Notes: generated from the letters alone by a model not told the origin. A stretch of DNA of 64,000 nt from Oxalobacteraceae bacterium (GCA_947374865.1 CANCDR010000002.1:242773-306772); one strand, 5' to 3'; shown: positions 1 through 9,360, counted from the stretch's first letter. Numbers and translations are program-made.

Positions 1-527
1 ACCATGAGCGCACAGCCGACTTCTGAAATCACTCGCCCAAAGCCGCTGATGATCGCTGCCAGCACACCAAAACGGCCCTCATGTAAAACGGTCAGCATGA
101 TGCGCCAGCGCGAAGCACCCAGTACGCGGGCGGTTTCTGGCAGACGCGGATCAATCGCCTGCACCGCGGCCAGGGTGGTCGCCAAAAGCACGGGCAGCGC
201 AATGAACACCTGACCCGCCACAATGCCGGGCTGCGAAAACAGCCAATGCAGACTACCCGCGGGCCCCTGACGCGAGAGCAGCATGTAGAGTATAAGCCCA
301 ATGAGCACCGTCGGCAGTGACAGCGCAGCCTGAGCCAGCCAGATCAACACACGCCGGCCGCGAAAGCGGGTACTAGCGATCGCATACCCGGCAGCGACGG
401 CGAAGGGCGTGGCCAGCAGCAGGCCCAGCAAAGCCGTCTTTAAGGTAACCCAGATGATTTGCCACAGCGCGGCATCGCCCGTCACCAGCAGCAGCAGCGC
501 GGCGCGGGTCGCCTCAAGCAGTGCCAT
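1..527 (-). CDS. tupB: Tungstate-type ABC transporter permease (TupB-like), 3' end outside window
   Basis: This is the N-terminal 175 residues of an inner-membrane ABC permease; the frame is open to the left edge, so the end of the gene is not seen. Translation from the ATG at 525-527 gives several hydrophobic helices and the permease EAA-type loop (ARVLGASRWRIML), followed by a segment reading RVISEVGCALMV. The short N-terminus with LLLLVTGDAALWQII and the ISEVG segment fit the TupB/WtpB tungstate family better than ModB; this is judged from remembered family patterns, not a search. It follows fdhD by 57 bp on the same strand and is the last visible gene of the formate dehydrogenase operon. 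I infer that it supplies tungstate or molybdate for the dehydrogenase cofactor. The ATPase and binding protein should lie to the left. Confidence 0.8.
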   Translation of the reverse strand, partial: MALLEATRAALLLLVTGDAALWQIIWVTLKTALLGLLLATPFAVAAGYAIASTRFRGRRVLIWLAQAALSLPTVLIGLILYMLLSRQGPAGSLHWLFSQPGIVAGQVFIALPVLLATTLAAVQAIDPRLPETARVLGASRWRIMLTVLHEGRFGVLAAIISGFGRVISEVGCALM

Positions 528-584
528 GACGGGATTCCAGTAAAGGGCGTGAACAAGGAAGTGAGCGTGCGAACATGTAGCAGT

Positions 585-1427
585 TTAACGCGACTCGGCC
601 ACCAGCTGGGGGGCAAAGTCTAGCCTGTGCTTACCGGTCAATAGCAGAAAATGTTTGCCCGAGCAGCGCGTCAGCAAGGCCATGCCCAATTTGTCGGCCA
701 CCATATGGCCCATTTGTGTCGTGCCCGAGCGCGATAGCAAAAAAGGAATCCCCATTTGCGCGCCCTTGATCACCATCTCCGAGGTCAGGCGACCGGTGGT
801 ATAAAAAATTTTATCATCGCCGCGCAGTTCGTCGAGCCACATCTTGCCGGCGATCGCATCGACCGCGTTGTGGCGGCCCACGTCTTCAATAAAATGCAGC
901 AGCTCACCCTGCGCGCTGAACAGAGCGCAGCCATGCACCGAACCGGCTTGCTTGTAGATCGACGACTGGGTCCGAATCGTTTCAACGATTTTGTACAGCA
1001 CCGACTGCGCCATGCGGGCATCTTCGGCCAGCACGATGCTATCCACCTCATCCATCAGACCGCCGTACACTGAACCCTGACCGCAGCCGGTCGTGACCAC
1101 TTTTTTGGCGGTACGCTCCTCTATATCAGCAATACCAGAACGCGTGACGACCACCGCCGCATCGACCGACCAATCGACCTGTATCGAGACAATCTCCGCC
1201 AGATCACGGATCAGGCGTTGATTACGCAGATAGCCCAACACCAGCGCTTCCGGATTAGCCCCCAAGGTCATGAGCGTGACCAGCTCGCGCTTATCCACAT
1301 ACACGGTCAGCGCTCGTTCAGCGGGAATCGCGATGGTGGAAGCGCGGCCGCGCTCGTCGAGTACCTCGACCTCGTAGGTCAGGTCAATGAGCGCGTTGGA
1401 TAATAAGGGAGGTATGGCTTCAGGCAC
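585..1427 (-). CDS. fdhD: Formate dehydrogenase accessory sulfurtransferase FdhD
   Basis: The 280-residue cytoplasmic protein matches FdhD, which transfers sulfur from a cysteine desulfurase to the bis-MGD cofactor so that formate dehydrogenase becomes active. Visible family motifs are EDVGRHNAVDAIAG in the middle and SRSGTTQMGHMVADKLGM near the C-terminus. The sulfur-carrying loop reads TTGCGQGSVYG, with one cysteine (about Cys115); E. coli FdhD has a CxxC pair there, so this is a single-Cys variant. Its ATG lies 8 bp inside the end of the upstream chemoreceptor gene, so translation is probably coupled. It sits directly in the operon of its client enzyme, which supports the assignment strongly. 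Confidence 0.95.
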   Translation of the reverse strand: MPEAIPPLLSNALIDLTYEVEVLDERGRASTIAIPAERALTVYVDKRELVTLMTLGANPEALVLGYLRNQRLIRDLAEIVSIQVDWSVDAAVVVTRSGIADIEERTAKKVVTTGCGQGSVYGGLMDEVDSIVLAEDARMAQSVLYKIVETIRTQSSIYKQAGSVHGCALFSAQGELLHFIEDVGRHNAVDAIAGKMWLDELRGDDKIFYTTGRLTSEMVIKGAQMGIPFLLSRSGTTQMGHMVADKLGMALLTRCSGKHFLLLTGKHRLDFAPQLVAESR

Positions 1428-3111
1428 GATGTTTGATAGCCGGCTTATTCAGTCTGGATGATGCCAGAGCGGTATTAACCGGTATAGTTTTGATTTTTGT
1501 TGGTGACTGAACTGATTGACTCAGCTGCGCCAGTTTAAAAATCGCCACCACGGCGCTCAAACTTTCTGCTTGCTGGTACATGCTTTCTGCCGCAGCAGCG
1601 GCCTCCTCAACAAGGGCTGCATTTTGTTGCGTCATCTGATCCATATCCGTGATTGCACGGTTAACATCTTCTATACCGCTGCTTTGTTCTACGCTGGCGT
1701 TAGTAATTTCATGCATGATCGCGGATACTTTTTTTACCGAACTCACCACCTCGGACATGGTTGCGCCAGCATTGATCGCCATTTTGCAGCCTGAATCCAC
1801 GTTCGTCACCGTATCGTCGATCAGATGTTTGATTTCTTTGGCTGCAACGGAAGCGCGCTGTGCGAGATTGCGCACCTCGCTGGCAACCACCGCAAAGCCT
1901 CGCCCCTGCTCCCCAGCGCGGGCAGCTTCAACAGCGGCATTGAGCGCGAGAATATTGGTCTGAAAGGCAATCCCTTCTATGGACGCGATAATGTCGGTCA
2001 CCTTGTGTGAACTTTGTTTGATCGCATCCATCATGCCGACCATACCATTGACAGCTTCACCTGCTTTGCTAGCCACGTCCTCAGTTAAACTGACAAGGTT
2101 ATTGGCTTGCACAGCATGACTGGTGTTTTGCTTAACGGCGCCTGTGAGCTGCTCCATCGCAGCGGCAGTTTTTTCCAGCGAGCCGGCCTGAGATTCTGTA
2201 CGTTGCGCCAGATCTGCATTGCCAGCGGCAATTTCACGCGCTGCCATGGTGATCTGATCCGATCCCTTTCGCACATTGCCCACGATGGTGGCAAAACTCT
2301 GGTTAATACCGTTTATAGCCTGCATTAGGCGACCAATATCATCGCGCCGATCGACGTGAATTTGCTGCCCTAAATCGCCACTGCCTAATTGCTGCGCACC
2401 GAGTACCGTCTGCGTGAGTGACTGATCAATCGCGCGCCTTAGTAAGCCATAGACGGCCAATGCAAGTACTGCAGCGGCGACCAAACCGACGCCTATAAAA
2501 TCCCAGTGGATTGACGTCGTCAGTCCTGCAATGCCCCGCCTCTCCAACATTGCTGTCATGCCGAGGATACCCAGCGTAGACAGCATGCCGGCAATGCTAA
2601 AGGTATAGGCTGCCATTTTGCTGCTAATGCCAAATGTAGGCAAAGTGCTGACATCAATACCAACAAACAGCACACCAGCCAAACGGCCTTGGCCATCGTG
2701 CAAGGGAACGTAATGCGTCAAATACTGAACGCCAAACAGATTTGCATATCCAGTATAAGGACGATTTTTCAGCAGTGCGGCATAAGCTGGGTGTGCGTGA
2801 TCAAGATGGGTGCCCATTGGCCGCGTGCCGTCTGGTTTTTTAACCGAGGTGACAATGCGCGTGAAGTCATCCCCATTGCAGACAAAAATGGTCGCCACCA
2901 CACCACCGGTCACCGAAGTAAACCGATCCGCGATCTGATTATCGAGATTGATTTGCTGCCCGCCACAACGCAATACTGGCGTTACCGTACCGCCGACGTC
3001 GACAAAATCACCTGCATCGATTGAAACGGCACCACGCAACGATGTGCGAAGCTGTTTAGCAAAACCCTCTACCTGCCCCTGCAGCGGCAGGTAAATTTTG
3101 AAAGTGGCCAT
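1420..3111 (-). CDS. Methyl-accepting chemotaxis protein with N-terminal Cache domain and double TM hairpin
   Basis: The 563-residue chemoreceptor has a Cache_3-Cache_2-like sensor at about residues 10-155 (ending GVLFVGID), two hydrophobic helices at about 166-189 and 205-225 separated by a short polar loop, a HAMP segment at about 226-275, and a long MCP signalling coiled coil. The hairpin tip carries the conserved EGIAFQTNILALNAAVEAARAG stretch in part (AFQTNILALNAAVEAARAG). No membrane helix precedes the Cache domain: the gene starts 7 bp after the fdsA stop, and the first residues (MATFKIYLPLQGQVEG) are not a signal anchor. With an even number of helices after it, the sensor should be cytoplasmic, the reverse of ordinary Cache receptors. 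Its place between fdsA and fdhD suggests a link to formate or its metabolism; the ligand is unknown. Confidence 0.9.
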   Translation of the reverse strand: MATFKIYLPLQGQVEGFAKQLRTSLRGAVSIDAGDFVDVGGTVTPVLRCGGQQINLDNQIADRFTSVTGGVVATIFVCNGDDFTRIVTSVKKPDGTRPMGTHLDHAHPAYAALLKNRPYTGYANLFGVQYLTHYVPLHDGQGRLAGVLFVGIDVSTLPTFGISSKMAAYTFSIAGMLSTLGILGMTAMLERRGIAGLTTSIHWDFIGVGLVAAAVLALAVYGLLRRAIDQSLTQTVLGAQQLGSGDLGQQIHVDRRDDIGRLMQAINGINQSFATIVGNVRKGSDQITMAAREIAAGNADLAQRTESQAGSLEKTAAAMEQLTGAVKQNTSHAVQANNLVSLTEDVASKAGEAVNGMVGMMDAIKQSSHKVTDIIASIEGIAFQTNILALNAAVEAARAGEQGRGFAVVASEVRNLAQRASVAAKEIKHLIDDTVTNVDSGCKMAINAGATMSEVVSSVKKVSAIMHEITNASVEQSSGIEDVNRAITDMDQMTQQNAALVEEAAAAAESMYQQAESLSAVVAIFKLAQLSQSVQSPTKIKTIPVNTALASSRLNKPAIKHRA

Positions 3112-3118
3112 GAATCAG

Positions 3119-5944
3119 TTAATGCCCCAATTTCGCTAGTACCTGACCACCGCCATAGCTGCCCTGCACTGGCTCCGGTCCGCCCATCTTGGCGCGGATG
3201 GCGCAGTATTTAAATTCAGGGATTTTGCCGAACGGGTCCAGTGCGTCATTGGTCAGACGATTGATCGCCGCTTCGTAATAACAGAACGGCACAAAGATCG
3301 CGCCGCGCGGCGAACTATCGTCGGCACGGGCATACAAACTGACCACGCCGCGGCGGGACTCGAGGGTGATGATATCGCCCGGCTCGCCGCCCATGGCCGC
3401 CAGATCGAGCGGATGCACCAGCGCCACCGGATCTGGTTCAATCGCATCCAGCACCAGTGTGCGGCGGGTCATGCTGCCGGTATGCCAGTGTTCGAGCTGA
3501 CGACCAGTGATCAGCACCAGCGGATACTCGGCATCCGGACGCTCATTAGCCGGAATAATATCGGCCGGCACAAAACGTGCGCGACCGGATTCACGCGGGA
3601 AGGTCTCGGTAAATACCACCGAGGTGCCAGGGTCGCCTTCTTTCACGCACGGATAAGTGACGGCATGTTCACGCTCCAGACGTTCCCAGGTAATGCCGCC
3701 GATACTCGGCATGGTGTGACGCATTTCATCGAACACTTCCGACACATGGGTATAGTGCCAGTCCACACCCATACGCTGGGCAATTTCCTGAATGATCCAC
3801 AGATCCTGCTTGGCCTCGCCCGGTGGATTGATCGCCTTGCGACCCATCTGCACCAGACGGTCGGTGTTGGTGAAGGTACCGTCTTTTTCTGGGAAGGCGG
3901 ACGCCGGCAAAATCACATCAGCCAGATAGGCTGTCTCGGTGAGGAAAATATCCTGTACCACCAGATGATCGAGTGCCGCCAGCGATTCGCGCGCATGGTT
4001 CGCGTCCGGGTCCGACATGGCCGGGTTTTCACCCATCACATACATACCGCGGATTTCGCCGCGTTTGATCGCATGCATGATCTCGACCACCGTCAAACCG
4101 GGTTTGTCGTCGAGTGAACCAGGTGGAACCGACCAGGCTTTTTCAAAATTTGCACGGACCACCGGATCGATCACGCGCTGGTAATCCGGATACATCATCG
4201 GAATCAATCCTGCGTCCGAAGCACCCTGCACATTGTTCTGACCACGCAGTGGATGCAGACCTGTGCCGGGACGACCGATTTGACCGGTCATGAGCGACAA
4301 GGCGATCAGGCAGCGCGCATTATCCGTGCCGTGGATATGCTGCGAAATGCCCATACCCCACAGGATCATCGACCCTTTTGACTTGGCATACAGACGGGCC
4401 ACGTAACGAATTTCTTCCGCATCGATACCACAGATCGGCGCCATCGCTTCCGGACTGTAATTGGCCACATTGGCTTCCAACTCTGCGTAGCCAATGGTGC
4501 GGCCGGCGATGAAATCGCGATCGACTAAGCCTTCGCTGACGATCACATGCATCATCGCGTTGAGTAGTGCGACGTCGGTATCCGGCTTAAATTGCAGGAA
4601 GCGGTGCGACATGCGCGCCAGTTCCGATTTGCGCGGATCCATCACGATCAGCTTGGTGCCGTTCTCCACCGCATTCTTGATCCAGGTCGCAGCGACCGGA
4701 TGATTCACCGTTGGATTGGCACCGATGATGATGACCACATCGGCCTTGGTCACATCCATGACCGGATTAGAGACCGCGCCCGAACCTATCCCCTCGAGCA
4801 GCGCAATGACTGACGAGGCATGACACAGACGGGTGCAGTGGTCGACGTTATTACTGCCGAAACCCACACGAACCAATTTCTGGAACAGATACGCTTCTTC
4901 ATTACTGCCCTTGGCTGAACCGAAACCTGCCAGGGATTTTTTACCATGCGTGTCGCGGATATCTTTGAGCTTGCCGGCAGCAAAAGCCAAAGCTTCTTCC
5001 CAGCTCGCTTCACGGAACACCTGCAAGACATTGTCAGGATCCATCGTGAAGTCGCCGCGCTTGGGCGCATCGGCACGGCGAATCAACGGCACCGTCAAAC
5101 GATGCGGATGATGCGCGTAATCGAAACCATAACGACCCTTCACACACAGGCGCTCATGATTTGCCGGGCCATCACGGCCCTCGACGTAGAGAATTTTATT
5201 GTCCTTGACATTGTAAGTCAGCTGACAGCCAACACCACAGAACGGACACACCGATTTGACCTGCTTATCTGGCTCAACCAGTGCCGCGTCGCGCGCCGGC
5301 ATCAAGGCGCCGGTCGGACAAGCCTGCACGCATTCGCCGCAGCCCACACAGGTCGAATTACCCATCGGGTCATCCATGTCGAACACAATCTTGGCGTGAT
5401 CGCCGCGGAAAGCCAGGCCGATCACATCATTGACCTGCTCGTCGCGACAGGCGCGCACGCAGCGGGTACATTGAATACAGGCGTCCAGATTGACGGTGAT
5501 GGCAGCATGCGAGGCGTCACGCGCCACCGGTGCGCGGGCTTCAAAGCGCGGCTTACCGACACCGAGCTTGGCCGACCATTGATCGACTTCATTATTGCGC
5601 GTGTAAGCGGTCTCCGGCATGTCCGACTGCAGCAGCTCAAGCACCATTTTTTGTGCCGCCACCGAGCGATCATTATTCGTCGTGACTACCATGCCAGCAG
5701 TCGGTGTGCGACAGCAGGACGGCGCCAGGACGCGTTCGCCATTGATCTCGACCATGCAAGCGCGGCAGTTACCGACGCTCTCCATGCCCTCTTTGTAGCA
5801 AAGATGGGGAATCTCGATGCCCTCGCGTTTAGCGATCTCGATAATGGGCTCCACCGAACGACCGCTGACTTCGCGGCCATTAAGGGTAAAGCTGACGACG
5901 GGCACATCCATTTGCGCCATGTGGGTACGGGTTATCGCGTTCAT
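3119..5944 (-). CDS. fdsA: NAD-dependent formate dehydrogenase, catalytic alpha subunit
   Basis: This 941-residue cytoplasmic enzyme oxidises formate to CO2 at a bis-MGD molybdenum or tungsten site. Domains in order are: an N-terminal [2Fe-2S] ferredoxin fold (Cys49, 60, 63 and 77/78), a NuoG-like region, two [4Fe-4S] clusters (CIQCTRCVRAC at 156-166 and CVGCGECVQAC at 199-209), the molybdopterin oxidoreductase domain with its own cluster (CPFCGVGC from 233, plus Cys267), and the C-terminal MGD-binding domain (GRQLEHWHTGSMTRR). The metal ligand is cysteine, about Cys374 in TRLCHASS, not selenocysteine. The ferredoxin-like front and ~940-residue length mark the soluble FdsA class rather than FdhF or FdnG. 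It lies 26 bp after the FdsGB-like gene, so electrons should pass to NAD+ through that partner. Confidence 0.96.
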   Translation of the reverse strand: MNAITRTHMAQMDVPVVSFTLNGREVSGRSVEPIIEIAKREGIEIPHLCYKEGMESVGNCRACMVEINGERVLAPSCCRTPTAGMVVTTNNDRSVAAQKMVLELLQSDMPETAYTRNNEVDQWSAKLGVGKPRFEARAPVARDASHAAITVNLDACIQCTRCVRACRDEQVNDVIGLAFRGDHAKIVFDMDDPMGNSTCVGCGECVQACPTGALMPARDAALVEPDKQVKSVCPFCGVGCQLTYNVKDNKILYVEGRDGPANHERLCVKGRYGFDYAHHPHRLTVPLIRRADAPKRGDFTMDPDNVLQVFREASWEEALAFAAGKLKDIRDTHGKKSLAGFGSAKGSNEEAYLFQKLVRVGFGSNNVDHCTRLCHASSVIALLEGIGSGAVSNPVMDVTKADVVIIIGANPTVNHPVAATWIKNAVENGTKLIVMDPRKSELARMSHRFLQFKPDTDVALLNAMMHVIVSEGLVDRDFIAGRTIGYAELEANVANYSPEAMAPICGIDAEEIRYVARLYAKSKGSMILWGMGISQHIHGTDNARCLIALSLMTGQIGRPGTGLHPLRGQNNVQGASDAGLIPMMYPDYQRVIDPVVRANFEKAWSVPPGSLDDKPGLTVVEIMHAIKRGEIRGMYVMGENPAMSDPDANHARESLAALDHLVVQDIFLTETAYLADVILPASAFPEKDGTFTNTDRLVQMGRKAINPPGEAKQDLWIIQEIAQRMGVDWHYTHVSEVFDEMRHTMPSIGGITWERLEREHAVTYPCVKEGDPGTSVVFTETFPRESGRARFVPADIIPANERPDAEYPLVLITGRQLEHWHTGSMTRRTLVLDAIEPDPVALVHPLDLAAMGGEPGDIITLESRRGVVSLYARADDSSPRGAIFVPFCYYEAAINRLTNDALDPFGKIPEFKYCAIRAKMGGPEPVQGSYGGGQVLAKLGH

Positions 5945-5970
5945 GATTGGTCTCGATATCTTGTTCTGGA

Positions 5971-7668
5971 TTAGCTAAGCTCGTGCGGAAAGTATTTGAC
6001 GACGCTGTCAATCGGGTTCGGCGCAGCTTGGCCCAAACCACAGATGGAAGCGTCGCGCATGACTGTCGACAGTTCAGCTAATAAAGGTAAATCCCATTTA
6101 GGACGCGCAATCAGCGCGGCGGCTTTGGCCGTACCGACCCGGCATGGCGTGCACTGACCACAGGATTCGTGCTTGAAAAAATTGATCAGATTGCGCGCAG
6201 CATTGACCGCCGTATCGCGCTCAGACATGACCACCACAGCGGCTGATCCGATGAAGCTGCCGTAAGGCTGCAGGGTATCGAAGTCGAGCGGAATCGCATT
6301 CAAAGAAGCCGGCAAAATACCGCCTGATGCACCACCCGGCAGATAAGCATAGAACTTTTCGCCATCGACCATACCACCGCAATATTCATCGATTAGCTCT
6401 TGGATCGTTATACCAGCGGGGGCGAGTTTGATGCCCGGATTTTTTACCCGGCCAGAAACCGAGAAGGAACGTAAGCCCTTGCGACCATGACGGCCCTGCT
6501 CACTAAACCAGGCCGGGCCTTTTTCTACCAGCTCGCGCACCCACAGCAGGGTTTCAAAATTATGTTCCAGCGTTGGCCGGCCAAACAAACCGACCTGTGC
6601 AACATAGGGCGGACGCAGTCGTGGCAGACCACGTTTGCCTTCGATCGATTCGATCATGGCCGATTCTTCACCACAGATATAGGCACCCGCACCGCGGCGC
6701 AATTCGATGCGCGGCAGCTTCGGTACCGGTGGTGCGGCGCGTAGTTTATCCAGCTCGGCTTCGAGCAGCGCACGGCAGCCGTGGTATTCGTCGCGCAAAT
6801 AAATATAGATGGTTTCAATGCCCACCACCCAGGCCGCTACCAGCATGCCTTCGAGGAAGCGATGCGGATCACGCTCAAGATAATAGCGATCTTTAAAGGT
6901 ACCCGGCTCGCCTTCGTCGATGTTGACGGCCATCAGACGCGGTCCGGCTTCGGCGCGAACGATGCGCCATTTGCGCCCGGCAGGAAAGCCTGCACCGCCC
7001 AGACCACGCAGACCAGAATCTTCCATCACCTTGATCATCGATTCTGCATCACGCACACCATTCACGCAGTCTTTGAGGATGGCATAACCACCTTGCGCCT
7101 GATACGCGTCGTATTCCAGGTAAGGCGCTGGAATATGCTTGGTCTGCTTGGCCGCGACTGCTGCTGCGACCGATTCGCAGCTCGCTGCGGCTAAAGGAAA
7201 CTGCCCCACGGCGACCGCCGGTGCCTGCTCACAGCGGCCAATACATGGCGCAGGAATAACGCGTACTTCACGCCCCAACAGCGCCGGTAATTTGGCGAGC
7301 AGCTCTTTGGCACCCGCCATTTCGCACGACAGGCCATCACATACACGCACTGTCAAGGCGGCGGGTGCAGCTTCGCCTTCCTTGACCACGTCGAAGTGAT
7401 GATAAAACGTCGCGACTTCATACACCTCGGTTTGCGCCAAGCGCATTTCCTGTGCCAGCGCAGCCAGATGGGGGGCTGAGAGGGAACCGAAGCGGTCTTG
7501 AATTTTGTGTAAATGTTCGATCAGCAAATCCGCCTGCCGCGACGCATCGCCCAGCAAATTTTGGATATCGAGTAATGCCGCAGGATCGACCCGTCGCCCC
7601 TTCGGTGCCTGACGTTTTCTTTGTTTGCTGGCGCCTTCGGCGATGATGGGAATAACGATCTGATTCAT
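5971..7668 (-). CDS. fdsB: NAD-dependent formate dehydrogenase, fused gamma-beta (NuoE-NuoF-like) subunit
   Basis: One 565-residue chain joins two subunits that are separate in FdsGB of Cupriavidus and Rhodobacter. Residues ~30-160 are a NuoE/FdsG thioredoxin-like [2Fe-2S] domain with Cys110, Cys115, Cys142 and Cys146 (VCDGLSC and APCIGRC). Residues ~195-565 are NuoF/FdsB: the FMN/NADH-binding part with GLRGLGGAGFPAGRKW, EGEPGTFKDR and GAYICGEESAMIESIEG, then the ESCGQCTPCRVGTAK [4Fe-4S] site. It carries electrons from the catalytic subunit via FMN to NAD+ in the cytoplasm. It is preceded by the MFS carrier with a 57-bp gap and followed by fdsA after 26 bp. No stop or restart separates the halves, so I take it as a true fusion. 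No FdsD-like small gene is visible in this window. Confidence 0.95.
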   Translation of the reverse strand: MNQIVIPIIAEGASKQRKRQAPKGRRVDPAALLDIQNLLGDASRQADLLIEHLHKIQDRFGSLSAPHLAALAQEMRLAQTEVYEVATFYHHFDVVKEGEAAPAALTVRVCDGLSCEMAGAKELLAKLPALLGREVRVIPAPCIGRCEQAPAVAVGQFPLAAASCESVAAAVAAKQTKHIPAPYLEYDAYQAQGGYAILKDCVNGVRDAESMIKVMEDSGLRGLGGAGFPAGRKWRIVRAEAGPRLMAVNIDEGEPGTFKDRYYLERDPHRFLEGMLVAAWVVGIETIYIYLRDEYHGCRALLEAELDKLRAAPPVPKLPRIELRRGAGAYICGEESAMIESIEGKRGLPRLRPPYVAQVGLFGRPTLEHNFETLLWVRELVEKGPAWFSEQGRHGRKGLRSFSVSGRVKNPGIKLAPAGITIQELIDEYCGGMVDGEKFYAYLPGGASGGILPASLNAIPLDFDTLQPYGSFIGSAAVVVMSERDTAVNAARNLINFFKHESCGQCTPCRVGTAKAAALIARPKWDLPLLAELSTVMRDASICGLGQAAPNPIDSVVKYFPHELS

Positions 7669-7725
7669 TGCGACCTCGATGATATCGGTGCGCGACCGGC
7701 CATAGCCAGTCGCGCAGCCGTGACT

Positions 7726-9360
7726 TTACTTAAATAGAACGACTGCTTTTTCAAACGTGATCATGACGCCCCAGGCGAGTGGAAGTCCCACTGCCGCCCA
7801 GGCCACCAAGACAAGGATCGGGCTGGAAGCGCTGCTGGAAGCCGCTGTGCCGCCGCCGACTTCGGCTGCTACCGCACGGTCGTGCGCCAGTTTCCGCTCG
7901 GTCGCCAATTCGTCATCGGTCATGAAGTACTTGTCTGCGACCGGACGCACCAGTGCGTTGCAGATGAAACCCAGTACCAGCATGCCGGCGAGGATGTACA
8001 TCGTGATCGTGTAGGAATCGGCCTTGGCCACACCATGGGCTAACTGATACTCACGGATGTAATTGACCAAGACCGGACCGAGTACGCCAGCCGTGGCCCA
8101 GGCGGTGAGCAAACGACCATGAATCGCGCCGACCATTTGGGTGCCGAACAAGTCCGCCAGATACGCTGGCACGGTGGCAAAACCACCGCCGTACATCGAC
8201 AAGATAATACAGAAGGAACCGACAAACAGCGCCAGATTACCGGCCTTACCGAAGCTCGGAATCGCGGCATACAACACAAAGCCGAGGACAAAAAAGACGA
8301 AGTAAGTTCCCTTACGACCGATGTAATCCGAGAAGGAAGCCCAGACGAAACGTCCGCCAATGTTAAACAGTGACAGCAAACCGGTGAAGCCGGCAGCAAT
8401 CGCCGCGATCTGCACTTTTTGCGGACCGGTCAAATCGTTAAAGGCGACTTGCACACCGATCAATTGACCGGCAAAGACTTCTTGCAGCAGTGGCGAAGAC
8501 ATACCGATGATGCCGATACCTGCCGACACATTCAGACACAGCACACCCCACACCAACCAGAACTGCGGAATGCCCCAGACACGGCTGACATGCACGTGAC
8601 GCTGGGTAATCATGACGTTGGTCGATGCTGCCGGTGGTGTCCAGCCGGCTGGCTTCCAACCACTCGGTGGTACGCGATAGCTCAACGCGCCGCCCATCAT
8701 GAATACGAAATAAATCGCCGCCATCACGAGGAAGGTTTCCATCACACCGACCGACGTTGGCGTGGCAAAGTAAGTCATCAGCTTATTGGCCAAAGGTGCA
8801 CCAATCATCGCGCCACCGCCAAAGCCCATGATGGCCATACCTGTTGCCATACCGCGACGATCCGGAAACCATTTAATCAGCGTCGACACCGGCGAGATAT
8901 AGCCCAGACCGAGACCAATACCACCGATCACGCCAGAACCGAGCCACAGGAGCCAGATCTGGTGGGTATGCACACCGAAGGCCGAAATGACCAGGCCGCC
9001 GCACCAGCAGATCGCTGAGACGACACCGGCTTTACGCGGACCCGCGTGTTCGAGCCAGCCTCCCCAGATCGCCGCGGATGAACCGAGCAAGACGAAGAAC
9101 AGGGTATACATCCAGCCCAGCATGGAAATTTTCCAGTCACAGGTGCTGGCAAAAATTTCTGCGAAAAAACTCAAATCTTTAGAACAAACAACGGCCTCCT
9201 TGATGCCGATCGCCTTTGACAAAGGCAACCAGAACACAGAAAAACCATACGCCATACCAATACATAAGTGAATTGCGAGTGCGGCTGGTGGCACCAGCCA
9301 GCGATTAAAGCCAGAACCGGCAACAGTTCTTTCCTTCGCCAGGATATCTAATAAAGCCAT
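7726..9360 (-). CDS. MFS transporter, oxalate/formate antiporter (OFA) family
   Basis: The 544-residue protein is a polytopic MFS carrier of about 12 helices. It starts with a long cytoplasmic lead and has the GIGLGLGYISPVSTLIKWFPDRRGMATGMAIMGFG region in part (YISPVSTLIKWFPDRRGMA), which is characteristic of OxlT-like OFA transporters. The C-terminal half has FNIGGRFVWASFSDYIGRKG and a 60-residue cytoplasmic segment before a last helix. It is the first gene of the formate dehydrogenase operon and has a strong ribosome site (AAGGAG) 6 bp before the ATG. Function is inferred from family and context: uptake of formate, or exchange of oxalate for formate. No oxalyl-CoA genes are visible here, so formate import is as likely as oxalate use. 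Confidence 0.87.
   Translation of the reverse strand: MALLDILAKERTVAGSGFNRWLVPPAALAIHLCIGMAYGFSVFWLPLSKAIGIKEAVVCSKDLSFFAEIFASTCDWKISMLGWMYTLFFVLLGSSAAIWGGWLEHAGPRKAGVVSAICWCGGLVISAFGVHTHQIWLLWLGSGVIGGIGLGLGYISPVSTLIKWFPDRRGMATGMAIMGFGGGAMIGAPLANKLMTYFATPTSVGVMETFLVMAAIYFVFMMGGALSYRVPPSGWKPAGWTPPAASTNVMITQRHVHVSRVWGIPQFWLVWGVLCLNVSAGIGIIGMSSPLLQEVFAGQLIGVQVAFNDLTGPQKVQIAAIAAGFTGLLSLFNIGGRFVWASFSDYIGRKGTYFVFFVLGFVLYAAIPSFGKAGNLALFVGSFCIILSMYGGGFATVPAYLADLFGTQMVGAIHGRLLTAWATAGVLGPVLVNYIREYQLAHGVAKADSYTITMYILAGMLVLGFICNALVRPVADKYFMTDDELATERKLAHDRAVAAEVGGGTAASSSASSPILVLVAWAAVGLPLAWGVMITFEKAVVLFK

Noticed and set aside
3413..5974. Long plus-strand reading frames (3413-4117 and 4946-5974) antisense to fdsA
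   Set aside because: They mirror a clearly conserved coding region with high G+C, show no family similarity or ribosome sites, and are explained as shadows.
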